A DNA stretch of 64,000 nucleotides from Craterostigma plantagineum. Lineage: Eukaryota; Streptophyta; Magnoliopsida; Lamiales; Linderniaceae. The translations under genes and the position numbers were made by a program. Positions 21,222 through 32,366 of this stretch are shown here, one piece after another. Positions within the stretch are counted from its first letter, which is position 1. Each line of letters begins with the position of its first letter. The stretch spans positions 22,918,501 to 22,982,500 of the forward strand of contig JAPQWV010000002.1 of the NCBI GenBank assembly GCA_027422505.1, written 5' to 3'. A model generated the notes under the pieces. It made no database searches, was not told the DNA's origin, and worked only from the letters and a program-made list of their open reading frames with translations.

Positions 21222-21508
21222 TCGGGTGTATGGTTGAAGTTAACTGGCGGATGTAATGGCTCAAAGAGGGAATCCAAGTCTTCTAACACAAGTCGCAGAG
21301 CTTCGTCTGGCGGTGATTGCTGATTTGTTGCCATCTTCTGTTGGTTTTGTGCCAACACACCAGTGAATACGGGTTCTGAGGTGTTATCTTCAAAAGCCAA
21401 CGGGTTGAGCACGAGTTCTGAACTGATGTGTTCAGAAGCCATTTCTGCCACTTCATGGAAAGTGACATTATAGCTTTCCTTAAGTGTTCGGTTGGACTTG
21501 ATGTATAC

Positions 21509-22308
21509 TCAATTCGCTTTTGATGTTGTAGAATACCCGACGAAAGTTGCCTCGAATGCTTTAGGATCGAACTTAGCACGGTGCTCTCTGTCGTTCGCCA
21601 CAAAGCACTTGCACCCGAAGACTATAAGGAATGAGATGTTGGGCACTCTGTTATTCACAATCTCGTACGGAGTCTTCTTGAACCGTTTGTGAACCACCGT
21701 CCTGTTTTGGGTAAAACAGGCGGTATTAACTGCTTCAGCCCAAAGAACGTGTGGAAGTCCGGAATGAATCAGCATTGTACGAGCGGCTTCCACTAGGGTT
21801 CTGTTTTTCCTTTTAACGTCCCCATTTTTTTTAGCGTTTTTGCGGCTGAGAATTGTTGACTAATTCCAAGCTTCTGATAAAACTCACTGAGATGTTTATT
21901 CTTGAACTCAGTGTCGTTGTCTGTTCGAATAACTTGAATAGTCTGTTGCAGCAGATTTTGAGTAGTGTTCACAAAGTTGATAATCAAGTCCCCTGTCTCA
22001 TCTTTGGTTCGGAGGAACATTTTCCAAGTATAGCGAGAGAAATCATCGACGATCACTAGCACGTACTTGCGTCCATTGATACTCTGTGTTTGCATTGGCC
22101 CACAGAGGTCCATGTGGATTAGTTCCAATGGTCGAGAAGTAGATGCAGTTATCTTGACATGATGAGACGCTCGCTTCATCTTTCCTAATTGACTTGCCGA
22201 ACATTGATGCTCTTTTTGTAGTAGTATACTGGAAGGCCGTGAACCAACTTTTTCGTAGAAAGGCGTTGGAGAGCTTTCATACTCATATGAGACAGTCGTT
22301 GATGCCAT
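21509..22308 (-). pseudogene. Copia-2 integrase (and linker to 21240)
   Basis: Visible signatures are LIHMDLCGPMQ, YVLVIVDDFSRYTW (second catalytic region) and VIRTDNDTEFKN, then WAEAVNTACFTQNR and FKKTPYEI further on in the next frame. The catalytic Asp residues are present, but a frameshift near 21800 splits the core before the catalytic Glu. The linker frame continues to about 21240 and, past the TRIM, to about 20166. Confidence 0.85.
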
Positions 22309-22489
22309 AAGTTGTTCCCCTGTAAATCAATCTGAGAGATTAGGCATGCAGCTGTCGAGGGCCGCACGGACGTCATGTGATCGTGTAAAGGTTGGATTTT
22401 CGAAGTCCATAGAGGAGTTCTGTGTCCTGACTGTCCAAAATTCTGCACCGGTCAGCGTGGAAGACCACTTGAAATCCCTTATCATAGAA

Positions 22490-22723
22490 TTAGCCTATGC
22501 TGAACAAGTTATGGCGGAGGCCTTCAACATAAGAGACATCTTTTATTGTCAGATTGTCCAAAATAATGTCCCCACATCCAAGAATGGGAGCTGAGTCATT
22601 GTTTCCGAATCTGACTTTTCCGTTTGGTCGGTATTTGTAGTTGCTCAGCAGCTCTTGTTTTCCAGTTATGTGTGTGGAGCAACCAGAGTCGATATACCAC
22701 ACATGATGGATCTGCAAAAACAA
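22490..22723 (-). pseudogene. Copia-2 protease
   Basis: HVWYIDSGCSTHITG is the intact D-S-G aspartic-protease motif of plant copia polyproteins, followed by VRFGNNDSAPILGCGDI and LRHNLFSIG. The pre-integrase piece with QRLSHMSMKAL follows at 22448-22185 in another frame. Confidence 0.85.
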
Positions 22724-22769
22724 GTTAGAGAGCTTTAGGTACCCATTTAAGCATGAGTCCTCTCAGATT

Positions 22770-24432
22770 AGCAGATTTAATTTTAGGTTCAGATATAATT
22801 CCTAAATTATTACTTGAGGGAGTTGTAATAACCCATATCACTTTCGTAGAAGTGGTTTTGGGTGTTGCCTCTTTAGGTGACTTGGCCTTTTTGGCGTTTG
22901 TCGTCCTAGGCGGAGATTTAGGAACCCATTTGGGTTGAACCTTGCAGGAAAGGTTAATTTCAGCACGTACAAATGCTTGGTAGGCTTTTCTGAGGAAAAG
23001 ATCTTTTCTTTTGATAATCTCCTAAGGTGCTTGGGGGATTTAATCTCTACGGGATACCTTAGGTGAGTACAAGCATGTACGGCGCCATAAGCTTTCTTTA
23101 TGGCTGGATCTTATTTCCTACGAGTCTTCCTAGTGGCATTTGTTTCAGAATGATTAATTTTAGCTTTATAGAGCCTATTTCGAAATTAGTGCTTCTAAGA
23201 ATGGTAGGCTGTAGAGTACATGTAGAGGCAATTATTTGAAGCGAGGAAATGGCTCTTTTATTTCTATGACTGTCATTTATTCGTACAGAAGGAGTAGCAT
23301 TCTTAAGAAATCTACTTGCTCCTTCTTAAGACTAGACACTCTCGCCTTCGATTCTAGTGCTTTTAACAGAATTATTGATGCACTTTTATCTTTCGAATGT
23401 GATTTTTCAATTTTCACGCTTTTCGTAATAACGTGAGAGGAAGTTTGGGAGGATGACGAAGCCTTGAGATTTTCCATCTCTTTTAAGAACTTTTTCTTTT
23501 CAGCTTCGAAATTTTCTCTTTCTTCTTCTTATTTTGCTTGGGATGCTTCTATCTGTTTTATTACAGGAGGTTTGTAGAGAGAATTTTTATAATGAGCGTC
23601 TTTGGCTTCCTCGAGGACTGTTTGAGGGTCAGGAAGTTGAAGTAGGTCAGACACAGGTGTTAATGACGGTTTCATATTTCTGTCTCTTTCATTTAGCGCA
23701 GTGTAGTCAAATGGGATCTCAGGCCCATGTGAGGCTTTTCTCATAGATGAATCAAAATTATTTTGGTACGTCGATTTAGTAAATTCTCTAAGAGATGTTA
23801 CTCCTAAACCCATGTGCTTCATATCATATATTTCATTCTTCCGTAGAACACGTGGGTTAGTGTAACCTAAGCCATCGTTTGGATTATAGAAATCTACATC
23901 CTAGGGCTGATTTAGAAATATGGTCTGTTCGGATTGTCCCCTACGTGTAACTATGCCATCTAATTTCTTATTTTAGCATATAGTTTCTTGCGAAGAGAAA
24001 GTCATTTCATTTACCCCAAATATGTTTGTCAAAGAATAAGAAAGATAAAAGAATTTGGAACCCCTAACGAAAGGTTCCTCACATAGGAGAGCATAATTAT
24101 TTTTCTACCGTCAGTTTGGTGGCTTGACAGGCATTTCGTTACTAAGCTCACTAAACTTAGGATTTGATATTTCTAATTGAGCTTCTAAGTTAGTGATCTT
24201 AGTGGTAGCTTTGGTTCAAGATGGCTTTCTCGTTGAGATTGCTAACCAAGCAAATGTAGTTATTTGCTAGCCTATCTTCTAATTTCTTAATCTTTTCGCT
24301 ATGCTGTCCTAATTGAGGTTGACTAATCTCTCTAGAATGTAGGCTCTTAGTAAGTTCTTCTATTTTAGCAATAGAGCTCCTAAGTTCTGATTCGAGACTA
24401 TTTATCCTTTCATGAGACCTAGAAAGTTTATC
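22770..24432 (-). pseudogene. Copia-2 long gag C-terminal region
   Basis: Minus-strand fragments (23822-23529, 23477-23277 and shorter runs) encode helical, charged sequence with TQPxVLRKNEIYDMKHMGLG-like text, EAEKKKFLKEMENLKA and a final LKWVPK block just before the protease. Such a long coiled-coil gag tail with a W-V-P motif before the protease is common in large plant copia elements. Numerous stops show decay. Confidence 0.55.
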
Positions 24433-25733
24433 CTATACTTCCGTAATACTTTTCTGCTCACGTTTCACGTTAGCATATTGTTTTTTATATGAATCTAACA
24501 TGGTCAATAATGTGGAAGAAATGTCTACCTCTTGTGATGAGGTGGACGTGCCATCTTCGTCCATCTGATTGGATGTTTCGGCGTCAATGTCTTTATCAAA
24601 GCGTGCCATGAGGGCAAGATTCTCTTCTCCAGAACTAGATGTCTCTTCGAGCCAGTGGTCCTGCTCTGCCATGAGGGCTACTCCTGCTTCCTTCTGCTTC
24701 GTTAGTTGAAACTTCTTGGAGTAGTAATTAGCATCTCTTTTCTTGGCAAGAGTGCATTCTCTGGCAAAATGACCAGGCTTGCCACAGTTGAAGCACTTGT
24801 TGGGCACTTTAGTGTTCTTGACTTCGGAGCTCTCTGGTGCATGTTCCTTGTTCTTAGAGCTTGAGGTTCGAAGTCGGTTGGCCGAGGATAAGGACTTTTT
24901 TTTGAAGTATTTCTTGCTCATCATCTTTCCGATTAATGCCAACTCCTTCTGAGTCAGATGAGGAGGGAGGCCTAACGACGTTCTCTTTGCGAGACTTTGT
25001 TCCACGCTTCTCTGAGACAAGGGCAACGGTGTCTTCAATATGCTTGCCCTTCTGCTCTCTCTGAGTATCGCTAACGTCTTCCTCGTGTTGGGCGAGATTA
25101 TCGAAGACGGTGTGGATATCCAACTCTTCCAGGTCCTTATTTTGTCTAAGTTGAGTGGATATCTTTTTCCAGGCAGAGGGCAGTGAGGATAGAAATCTGA
25201 TATTAGTCTCCATATTGGTTTTCGAGATTTCTATCTTTCTCATCTCATTGAGAAGAATGAGGTATCTTTGGTACACATCGTATAGGCTCTCCTCCGGCTT
25301 TGCTTTGAAGGAGTCATAGGCAGTGAGAATATTCGCCTTTTTGGCCTTGATGCCAACTTCCGTCCTCTGCATTATCCCATGCAATTCATCCCACATTCCT
25401 TTAGCCGTTGGAAGGCTGTCTATCTGTCTATAGATGTTGCTAGGGATGCCTTGCATGAGTGTGTTCATGGCTATCAGATCAGCCTTAGCGCGGGCTCTCT
25501 CCTCGATTGAATTGGCTTCTTCAGTCGCATAGTAGCGGGAATTTAAGGAGTAACCGTGTCATCACCGGAACGTTTATCCAGAATTGTATGGGCCCTTCTT
25601 CGAGTGATTTTAGCAGATTTTCGGCTTGATCTTTTAGAGCTATGAAGTTTAGGAAACGGCTTCGCCATACTGTGTATTCGCCGCGTTGCAAGATTGGTGG
25701 ACGGTTGTCATTTCCTAGCGAGTAAGCATCCAT
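24433..25733 (-). pseudogene. Copia-2 gag N-terminal and zinc-knuckle parts
   Basis: Three overlapping frames (25733-25521, 25468-24854, 25038-24433) make up a UBN2-type gag: GEYTVWRSRFLNFI, then MNTLMQGIPSNIYRQID, YQRYLILLNEM and FLSSLPSAWKKIST, and a perfect knuckle CFNCGKPGHFAREC. At least two frameshifts break it. Confidence 0.85.
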
Positions 25734-26797
25734 CTCTTCTTTTTGTTGTTGAGGAAGGATCTTCGTTCGTTGTTTTGATGGATTTGAGTGATGTTATATG
25801 CTTTACAAGTAGCAAATTAGTTAGTAGCGTTTGATATTAAAGCAGTCGAGAATTATTTTCGAATCTATCTTTTAGATTTTCGATCGAAAATAATTAAGTC
25901 GGAATTAAGATGTACGTCACTGTTCTCGTGCGAGAAAGTGTGTCAGCGACAAAATTTACGAGCGACAAAAATTTGTTCAAAAACTTTCGATCGAGAAAAA
26001 TCCTTTAATCGTGAATTGATTTCGATCGCAAGAAATAGTACTTAAAGTAAGTTCCTTGCTTAGTCAAAATAAATTCATTGACTGAAAAGTTTTTCGATCG
26101 TAAGTAATTTTCGCTTGGTCAAACTGTATAAGCTTTGACAAAAAAAAAAATTTCGACGGTAAGTTTTGCGAGCGCAAAGGTCAAAATTGGTCTTCGTCGA
26201 AATAATTTTTCGCTAGATTTTGCTCGAGTATTTTTTCTACTAAAATCGTTCTTAGTGAAGACGGTTTTAGTGCTGACTTAGTGCTCTGACCGATAAAAAT
26301 TTTCGCGCGGAGTTTTGCTACGAGAAATTTCTTCGATCGAATACTTTTGCGAGAAAAATTGAATTTCAGCGAATAAAATCAGAACCCTAATTAACACTGA
26401 TTCAACCAAAGACAATGAATTAGTCTATGAAATCGCAGGTTTTTTATCGTAATCAGATGGTTGATACGCACGAACAGACAAATAAACACATTATGAAGCA
26501 AAACATGTCAATTTTAATTAAAATCAAACTGTGTTCAAGTTCGTTCTTCGCGCAAACAGTAACGATTCAAAACTGATTAACTATGCTAAATCGACATTCA
26601 AACTACTACGAATCTAATCGCCAAAGATTTCTACAGCTAGAACAACACAGAAACATCAAATTCAAATCAGATAAGCACAGAATTAGGCACTTCAGATCGA
26701 AAAGCTTTTTCGCGCCAAAACTGTTCTTCGCGTGAACAGTTCCAGAAAATGAAATTCGATCCGAATTCTAACAATTTCGATTCAAAACATAACGAAT
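25734..26797 (-). promoter_or_regulatory. Long untranslated leader of copia-2 with repeated TTCGATCG motifs
   Basis: About 1.06 kb of AT-rich leader separates the primer site from gag. The 8-mer TTCGATCG occurs five times (25879, 25986, 26021, 26093, 26332), in contexts such as TTTTCGATCGxAA, along with several GCGAGAAA/TTTTCGC variants. No open frame is apparent. Confidence 0.55.
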
Positions 26798-26810
26798 CTG
26801 CTCTGATACC
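26798..26810 (-). other. tRNA-Met primer-binding site of copia-2
   Basis: The minus strand reads TTGGTATCAGAGCAG directly after the LTR end CCTAACA, an exact match to the plant initiator-Met primer site. Confidence 0.85.
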
Positions 26811-27059
26811 AATTGTTAGGTCCTCGTTTGTCAACTCAATCTAACTAGTCCTAATCTATGGACTAATACAAATAAAGCCCCTAATTACAAACACAACTAA
26901 TGAAATCAAGCACAATCTAAAATGTATACTCTACACTTGCTATTTTATTGCATTATGTTCCAAATTTCCAATTATTTTACAAAAGGTGGAGCTAGTAATC
27001 AAGAACAACAGTAACCGAAAACCAAAATGAGCATAGTGACTTCATGTATATACCTTCAC

Positions 27060-28720
27060 CGACTACGGCTTCATACATGAGAATTTGCGGTAGAAAACAT
27101 CTTCAGACTCACTTCGCAACTACCTCATCCCAGCTCGCAATTATCTTCGCATTCATTACAAAACACAATTTCATGATGTGAACGGAAGTTGATGTGAACA
27201 TGATGGGAGATGATGATTGTAATAATAATGTTAATAACAATAATAATACTAAATAATGGGATCATACGAACAAGCAAAAAATAATAACAGAAAGAAATTG
27301 AAGTGAACGTGATGGGATGATATATCTCTATAATTTTGTCATCGTCGTACATGACCCATTGTTCCTCCTCATGAATATCGAAAGCATATGTAGCGCTGAC
27401 TGTAAAACCACACGACTGAAACCAATCTGTCTTCTTTCTGGGTCAAGTTCACGACAAAGCATACCGAGGTGAATGTCAGTCTACAAGGCAGCCAATGTAG
27501 CTGATATATCTTCAACGTTCTCAGAAATGTTCTGCCACACCAAGACTACAATTGTCCAAACAAAACATAAAGAAAATGAGGAGTCCATTAGTATTATAGT
27601 ATGCATGTAATGAATAATTGGCATATAACACCTTAATTACCTGCGGTGAACACATGTGGGGGAGCAATGAGAGTGACATCGATGTTGCTTGAAGTTCTAT
27701 AGCGATCACAAGGTTTCGTCTCGCTCAGTTTCATCCCATACAAAAGTGCATCAAAGGTGTCTTTGTGGGTACTTTGTCCTATAAAAAAGAAAAGAAAAAT
27801 GAGTTTATATACTACTCATCGGCCTGTTGCGCCATTTCCCGGTAAAAACTTTTGTTTAAAATAGAAAAAGGGAAAAGGAGATCACTGGCGGTGATGTAAC
27901 GAACAAAAGACGGGTATTCCTGAACTGTAGACTCAGTTACACAGTTCTGACCACGCACGGTCTCACGTGTGTGCATTCAGAAAATCGAATGAGCGATGCA
28001 AGAAGCATTAGCGCAGTTGTCGGCTTCATGCAATATTGGTGCAGCGAAACAGTGATGAAGACTATTTCAATATTTTGGAGGCATCATTCATCTGATGCCA
28101 CTGGTTAGTTTCCATATCTTACAATAAGGTCTTCGACTAATCACTTCAAGTATAGGTATGCCCGCCACAACCAAAACAAGTAAGTATAATGGGGAGATAG
28201 ATTATTACCTCTTTAAAGGATCCAAGACCCATTTTACTCAAAGCAACTGATGAAGGATCAACGTCTTCTTTCATCTTGTGATGTTGAGATGCCTCATCAA
28301 GAACTAAAAATATTTCGTGTAATGCACGCACAACCTCATGACGTCCTACTGATGACCCCGTAATAATTCTTCCCGGAACCGCCTAGCGGGCCCATAAGGA
28401 CTGGAGTGACGGGAAACCGAACAAAAATTGACAAAAAATTAAAACACCAGCCACGAGCAACTTGATTTGTGAAACTACATATAACAATAAGCAAGGAGAA
28501 AGCAAAAGACCTGCATAATCACATTGAGGTAGCAATTGTTATCACCAACGGCATTTTTAAGACATGTTCCATACGATTCTATAGCTACTCCACCATCTGC
28601 CAAAACATAAAATAGCATTTAAAGAGAAACCCAAAGTGAACAGAATAAAAGGAAACATATTTTCGTCATAATATTAAATTACGCTACCACTTCTTAGCCA
28701 CGCACCGGTTTTAGATTTCT
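27060..28720 (-). pseudogene. Ubiquitin carboxyl-terminal hydrolase-related pseudogene (3' half, introns retained)
   Basis: Minus-strand exon-like pieces align in order with the C-terminal hydrolase-like domain of the plant UCH-related (DUF627/DUF629) proteins as I remember them: SYGTCLKNAVGDNNCYLNV (exon about 28596-28511), FREELLRG after a frame slip (28400-28209), DNCANASCIAHSIF (about 28000), APPHVF (exon ending 27641), QNISENVEDISATLAAL (about 27500), EQWVMYDDD (about 27360) and QILMYEAVV (about 27080). Clear GT/AG borders remain, so this is a decayed gene copy or captured fragment, not a processed pseudogene. Stops and frame slips occur in nearly every exon. hAT-2 sits at its upstream end and the copia-2 LTR at its downstream end. 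Confidence 0.7.
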
Positions 28721-28776
28721 TCGACGGCTCTTCCGCTAAAGGTTCGACTAATCCACTAAAAGTTAGTTGATGTTCA

Positions 28777-31608
28777 CAGGGGCGGAGCTAGGATATAACT
28801 TCAGGGTAGGCGGAATAAATATAAACCAAAGAGGAATATTAATATAATACGTATCAGAAAATTACATTACAGTTGCTCTTTTCGAGTCTTCATATTTTGA
28901 AATCTTTGGGTGATAGCATCATTATCATTACTAAGAAATATTTCTTTTTCTATGCAAACAATGAGATTATCATTCATCTAACTATCACTCATTCGATTCC
29001 GCAACTTATCTTTCACAATTCTCATGGCTGAAAACACTCTCACAACAGTAGCGATTGCAAGCGGAAGAATCAAAACGTCAAAAGCTTATAAACCAAAGGA
29101 TACACCAAATTTTTCTTTGATGCAACTAGATTTTCTGAAAGATCACTTAGACCGTGCAATTTTTGAAATTCTTTGTTAGCACGCATATCATATATGTAAG
29201 TTTCGAGCACATCATCAAGTATAAGAAGATCCGAGCTTGAGAAATCCAAGGGATAGAGCTCAGCTAGTCGAATCAATTTCTTCTTGTCAAAAGCAAAAAA
29301 ACGAGTCTTGCGGACATAGGCAAGCAACGCAAAGAAGTAGCTCCATAGTTGCCTCTGGAAAACGATCGTTTAATTCTTGAAGATGCATATCAATGACATC
29401 ATAGATTAACTCCACATGATAATGATGCAAATTTGTCACTTCTGGAGGATTACGATGGGTACGACCACGAGGTGCCCAACGCGTAAATGTATCATCCATT
29501 TTGAGAATATTAATGTGATGTTGCTCACAGAAGCCCTGAACCCTCTCTACAAATGAATCCCAACCATCATCTCTCATCATTTGGAGTCGGCTTTTGCATA
29601 CTTGTACTAATTTCATTGCATTCGCAAAATATCTTGATCTTTCTTTCATAATGCCGCTGACAATTCACTTGAAATCGCCAAGATATATTTCATCAAATGC
29701 AGACTGAACGCAAAATCAAAAGAAAGAATTGATTCCAATAAATTATATGCCTCAGTTCTCTGATCAGGAGAACTGGAATTGTCAATTCTAGCACATCGGT
29801 AACAGCAGAAAACATGGAAATTAGGCTCACAAAGATTTATAGTGTGAACCCCAACGTGTATCTCCCGCGTGTTGAAGGTTAGTTTCTTGATTAACTCCCC
29901 GACCACTTCCAATATCGCCCCTCTCTAATGAGTTAGCAACAAAATCTTGATGCTTCTCATTAAGAAGACCAGAACGTTTGCATGACGCACCAACAACATT
30001 TACCACATCGCCGACAACACGGAAGAAATTTTTAGAGACCGGTAGATTTTTCTTAGCCACAACTACAAGAGCTAACTGAGTGGATTAGCAAAACAATGTA
30101 TGCAAAATGCGTGTGGGTTCTCCTTCAAAATAAGTGCTTTTAAACCTTTAAATTTACCCTGCATATTACTTCATCTATCATGACCTTGTCCCCTCAATTG
30201 GGAGATGCTCAAGTTATGTTTAGAAAATTATTATCAATAGCAGTTTTGAGTGAGAGTGCCGTAGTACTAGTAACATGCTCAATCCCAAGAAATTGTTCGT
30301 TTACCCAACCACTACAGACCACATAATGCAAAACAACTGACATTTGCTCCTTCATTGACACATCGCGAGACACATCAACCAAAATAGAGAACAATGACTC
30401 GCCAAGATCTTTGAGGATAAAATCGATCGTTTCATTAGTGTAAGCACTTATATAATCCTTCTGAATATCAGGCAATTTGAACTTGCAATTCTTAGGAGCA
30501 TTTTTCAATACCACATCATTAACTTCTTTATTGTGAGTACCTAAAAACTCCAGTAGGACAAGAAAGTTAACCGAGTTAAGTGTATCTTCAGTCTCGTCAT
30601 GTCCTCGAAACGAGAGCCTTATCACAACAAAAATCTGATGCAATCGATCGAAGCACTTAGACGAATGCGGTAATCGATCTTCGTTGTCTTTTGTTTGAAT
30701 ATGCTGATCTTGATTCATTAGCGCTTCACATTTCATCCGAGCTTTATGATGTTCACGGTCATGTTGACCCACATGAATATTTAATTTATCCTTCATCTTC
30801 CAATTGTGAATCCTTCGCTAACAAATGTCTCACCACCAGATTGTTTTCCCTTAGTCGTCTGCTGAACAGATAACAATATAAACAATATGCTGAATCTTTT
30901 TCTATATTATACTCTAACAACTCTCCATATTCCTTAAACCATGATAACCGTCGAAATTGAGTTGTTCCAAATTTCCTTTTCAAAATTCATTACCCGAAGG
31001 TTGACATGGACCATTTTGCAAATACTCCCTTCGAACTTGATCTCGCATGTTAGGATCGTAGTCGCAAATTGGAATCCTTAACCCTGGATCTGCTTGTAGT
31101 TGTGAAAAATCAAATGCTTCAACACTCACATCTCTGATGTTTTGTTCTCCAATTTCTGAAGCTTTTCTTTAAAAATATCTTTGCATTGTGGTAGCGGAAA
31201 AACGGATTATTGGGAGTTGTTGCTATTTTCTCGATGTCTAATAGTGATTATAGGCGTATTATATATAGATTAGGAGGGATCTATTTGTATTAATAAGCAG
31301 AATCTCGTCGTACCAAATTCAAAAGTGAATCAATAATTTCTACTATGTAATCAGATTCCTATTATTTAGAAGTCTCACGCGCAATTTTTGATGCACAAAC
31401 AAATAAAACTATCTAATGGTGGGCCCCACATAAAATAATACATTTTGTTATAGGTACAATAGAACGGATAAAGCCTCAAAGTCCCACTAATATATATAAA
31501 AAAACATTTCAGGATAGGCAAACGGTAATATATGTAATATCATATACATATATACTTAAGAAAGAAAAAATTCAGGGTAGGCAGCGGTATTAGGAGGCTC
31601 CGCCCCCG
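28777..31608 (-). mobile_element. hAT-2 transposon, near full length but decayed
   Basis: The termini are CAGGGGCGGAGCTAGG (left) and the inverse of CGGGGGCGGAGCC (right), giving an inverted repeat of about 10-12 bases of the common plant hAT type. The 2.8 kb interior encodes one transposase on the minus strand in several frames. I could not find a clean 8 bp target duplication; the flanks GATGTTCA and TATAACAT differ. Sequence identity with hAT-1 is high over the shared 3' half. Confidence 0.8.
29070..31200 (-). pseudogene. hAT transposase, TTF-type zinc finger (zinc finger MYM-type-1-like)
   Basis: Pieces in order on the minus strand are GPCQPSGNEF (about 31000), a TTF-type zinc-finger segment with SWFKEYGELLEYNIEKDSAY and CLYCYLF (30983-30786), a helical region with GESLFSILVDVSRDVSMKEQ containing the first acidic catalytic region (30796-30209), DTRWGSHYKSL (about 29830), the LHHYHVELIYDVIDMHLQEL segment (29649-29287) and the C-terminal dimerisation region (29327-29000). 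The family has a DDE-type RNase-H fold. Frameshifts and stops between pieces mean the copy is inactive. Confidence 0.8.
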
Positions 31609-31910
31609 TATAACATTGATTCGTGCTCGATTTTCAATATTGATTGGCCCCAACATATAGGTGTTTGTCAGCAATTAAAATCTAAATGGTGATAAACGCA
31701 GTGTAGCGCCCCGTTTCCTATTACTTTTTACGCAGCTATTAAAATATTCACATAAAATTTTTCGCGATTTCCATAACTATTCCATTTAACCAAAAATGGG
31801 TACGTACATCCGGCCTAGTTCCTTTCAAAATAACATACATATCATCCTTACTCGATAAGAATATAACTATCTATACTAATGCAAAATCTCAATATGCTAA
31901 TTATCTATAC
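31609..31910. other. Unassigned 300 bp between hAT-2 and the Sirevirus LTR fragment
   Basis: It contains TGTAGCGCCCCGTTTCC (about 31701), which resembles the start of some plant gypsy LTRs, but no second boundary can be seen. ATAAC at 31863-31867 equals the five bases just outside the Sirevirus 5' LTR (43598-43602) and may be an old target duplication, although 40-odd unexplained bases lie between it and clear LTR sequence. No gene. Confidence 0.35.
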
Positions 31911-32242
31911 ATTAACGCATAATCCCTACTCTAATTAGCATAGCGCAACACATTAAGAATTAATCACGTCATTTTACACAAAGATCATAGTCACTTATCA
32001 TTTGATTTATGCATACTTTCCAAAATTACGTAACAATGATTATCATGACAGTGGAATCAGCGATCACAGTGGTATCACATAAGTCACGTTGCAATGGAAT
32101 CACAGTTTCAAAGTGCAATTCACTCAAATATAAGTACATGATACATACACATTTCGAATTGCTAAATTTGTAGTTCCTATCTCATCTTAAGTACATGGAA
32201 TCATCAAAACTCAAATATAGTGCACGACCAAAAAGGTCAACA
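31911..32242 (-). repeat. Truncated 3' LTR of the Sirevirus
   Basis: It starts on the minus strand at TGTTGACCTTTTTGGTC, immediately after the purine tract AAAAAAGGGGGTGAA. It matches the first about 330 bases of the 5' LTR (43597 downward), then is lost. Confidence 0.8.
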
Positions 32243-32366
32243 TTCACCCCCTTTTTTATGATGAATAATGTAATGAGCATATACGAACATGTAGACATGT
32301 AACGTGTGAGCCTAATTTAATCATACAGAGTATGAAAGATATCAAGTTTCACATAATATGCGCATG

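Larger units (their letters stand above)
20166..27000 (-). mobile_element. Ty1-copia element 2, truncated before reverse transcriptase
   Basis: On the minus strand the order is LTR end (CCTAACA at 26814), Met primer site (about 26798-26810), a long leader, a three-part broken gag with CCHC, a long gag C-terminus, protease, GAG-pre-integrase, integrase and the post-integrase linker. It then stops at about 20165 at a junction with hAT-1. RT, RNase H and the 3' LTR are missing. The Cassandra TRIM is nested inside it. Its 5' LTR merges into the hydrolase pseudogene at about 27000, so the LTR start is not resolved. Confidence 0.85.

Noticed and set aside
28777..31608. hAT-2 as an intact autonomous element
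   Set aside because: The transposase is broken into at least five frames and no 8 bp duplication was found.
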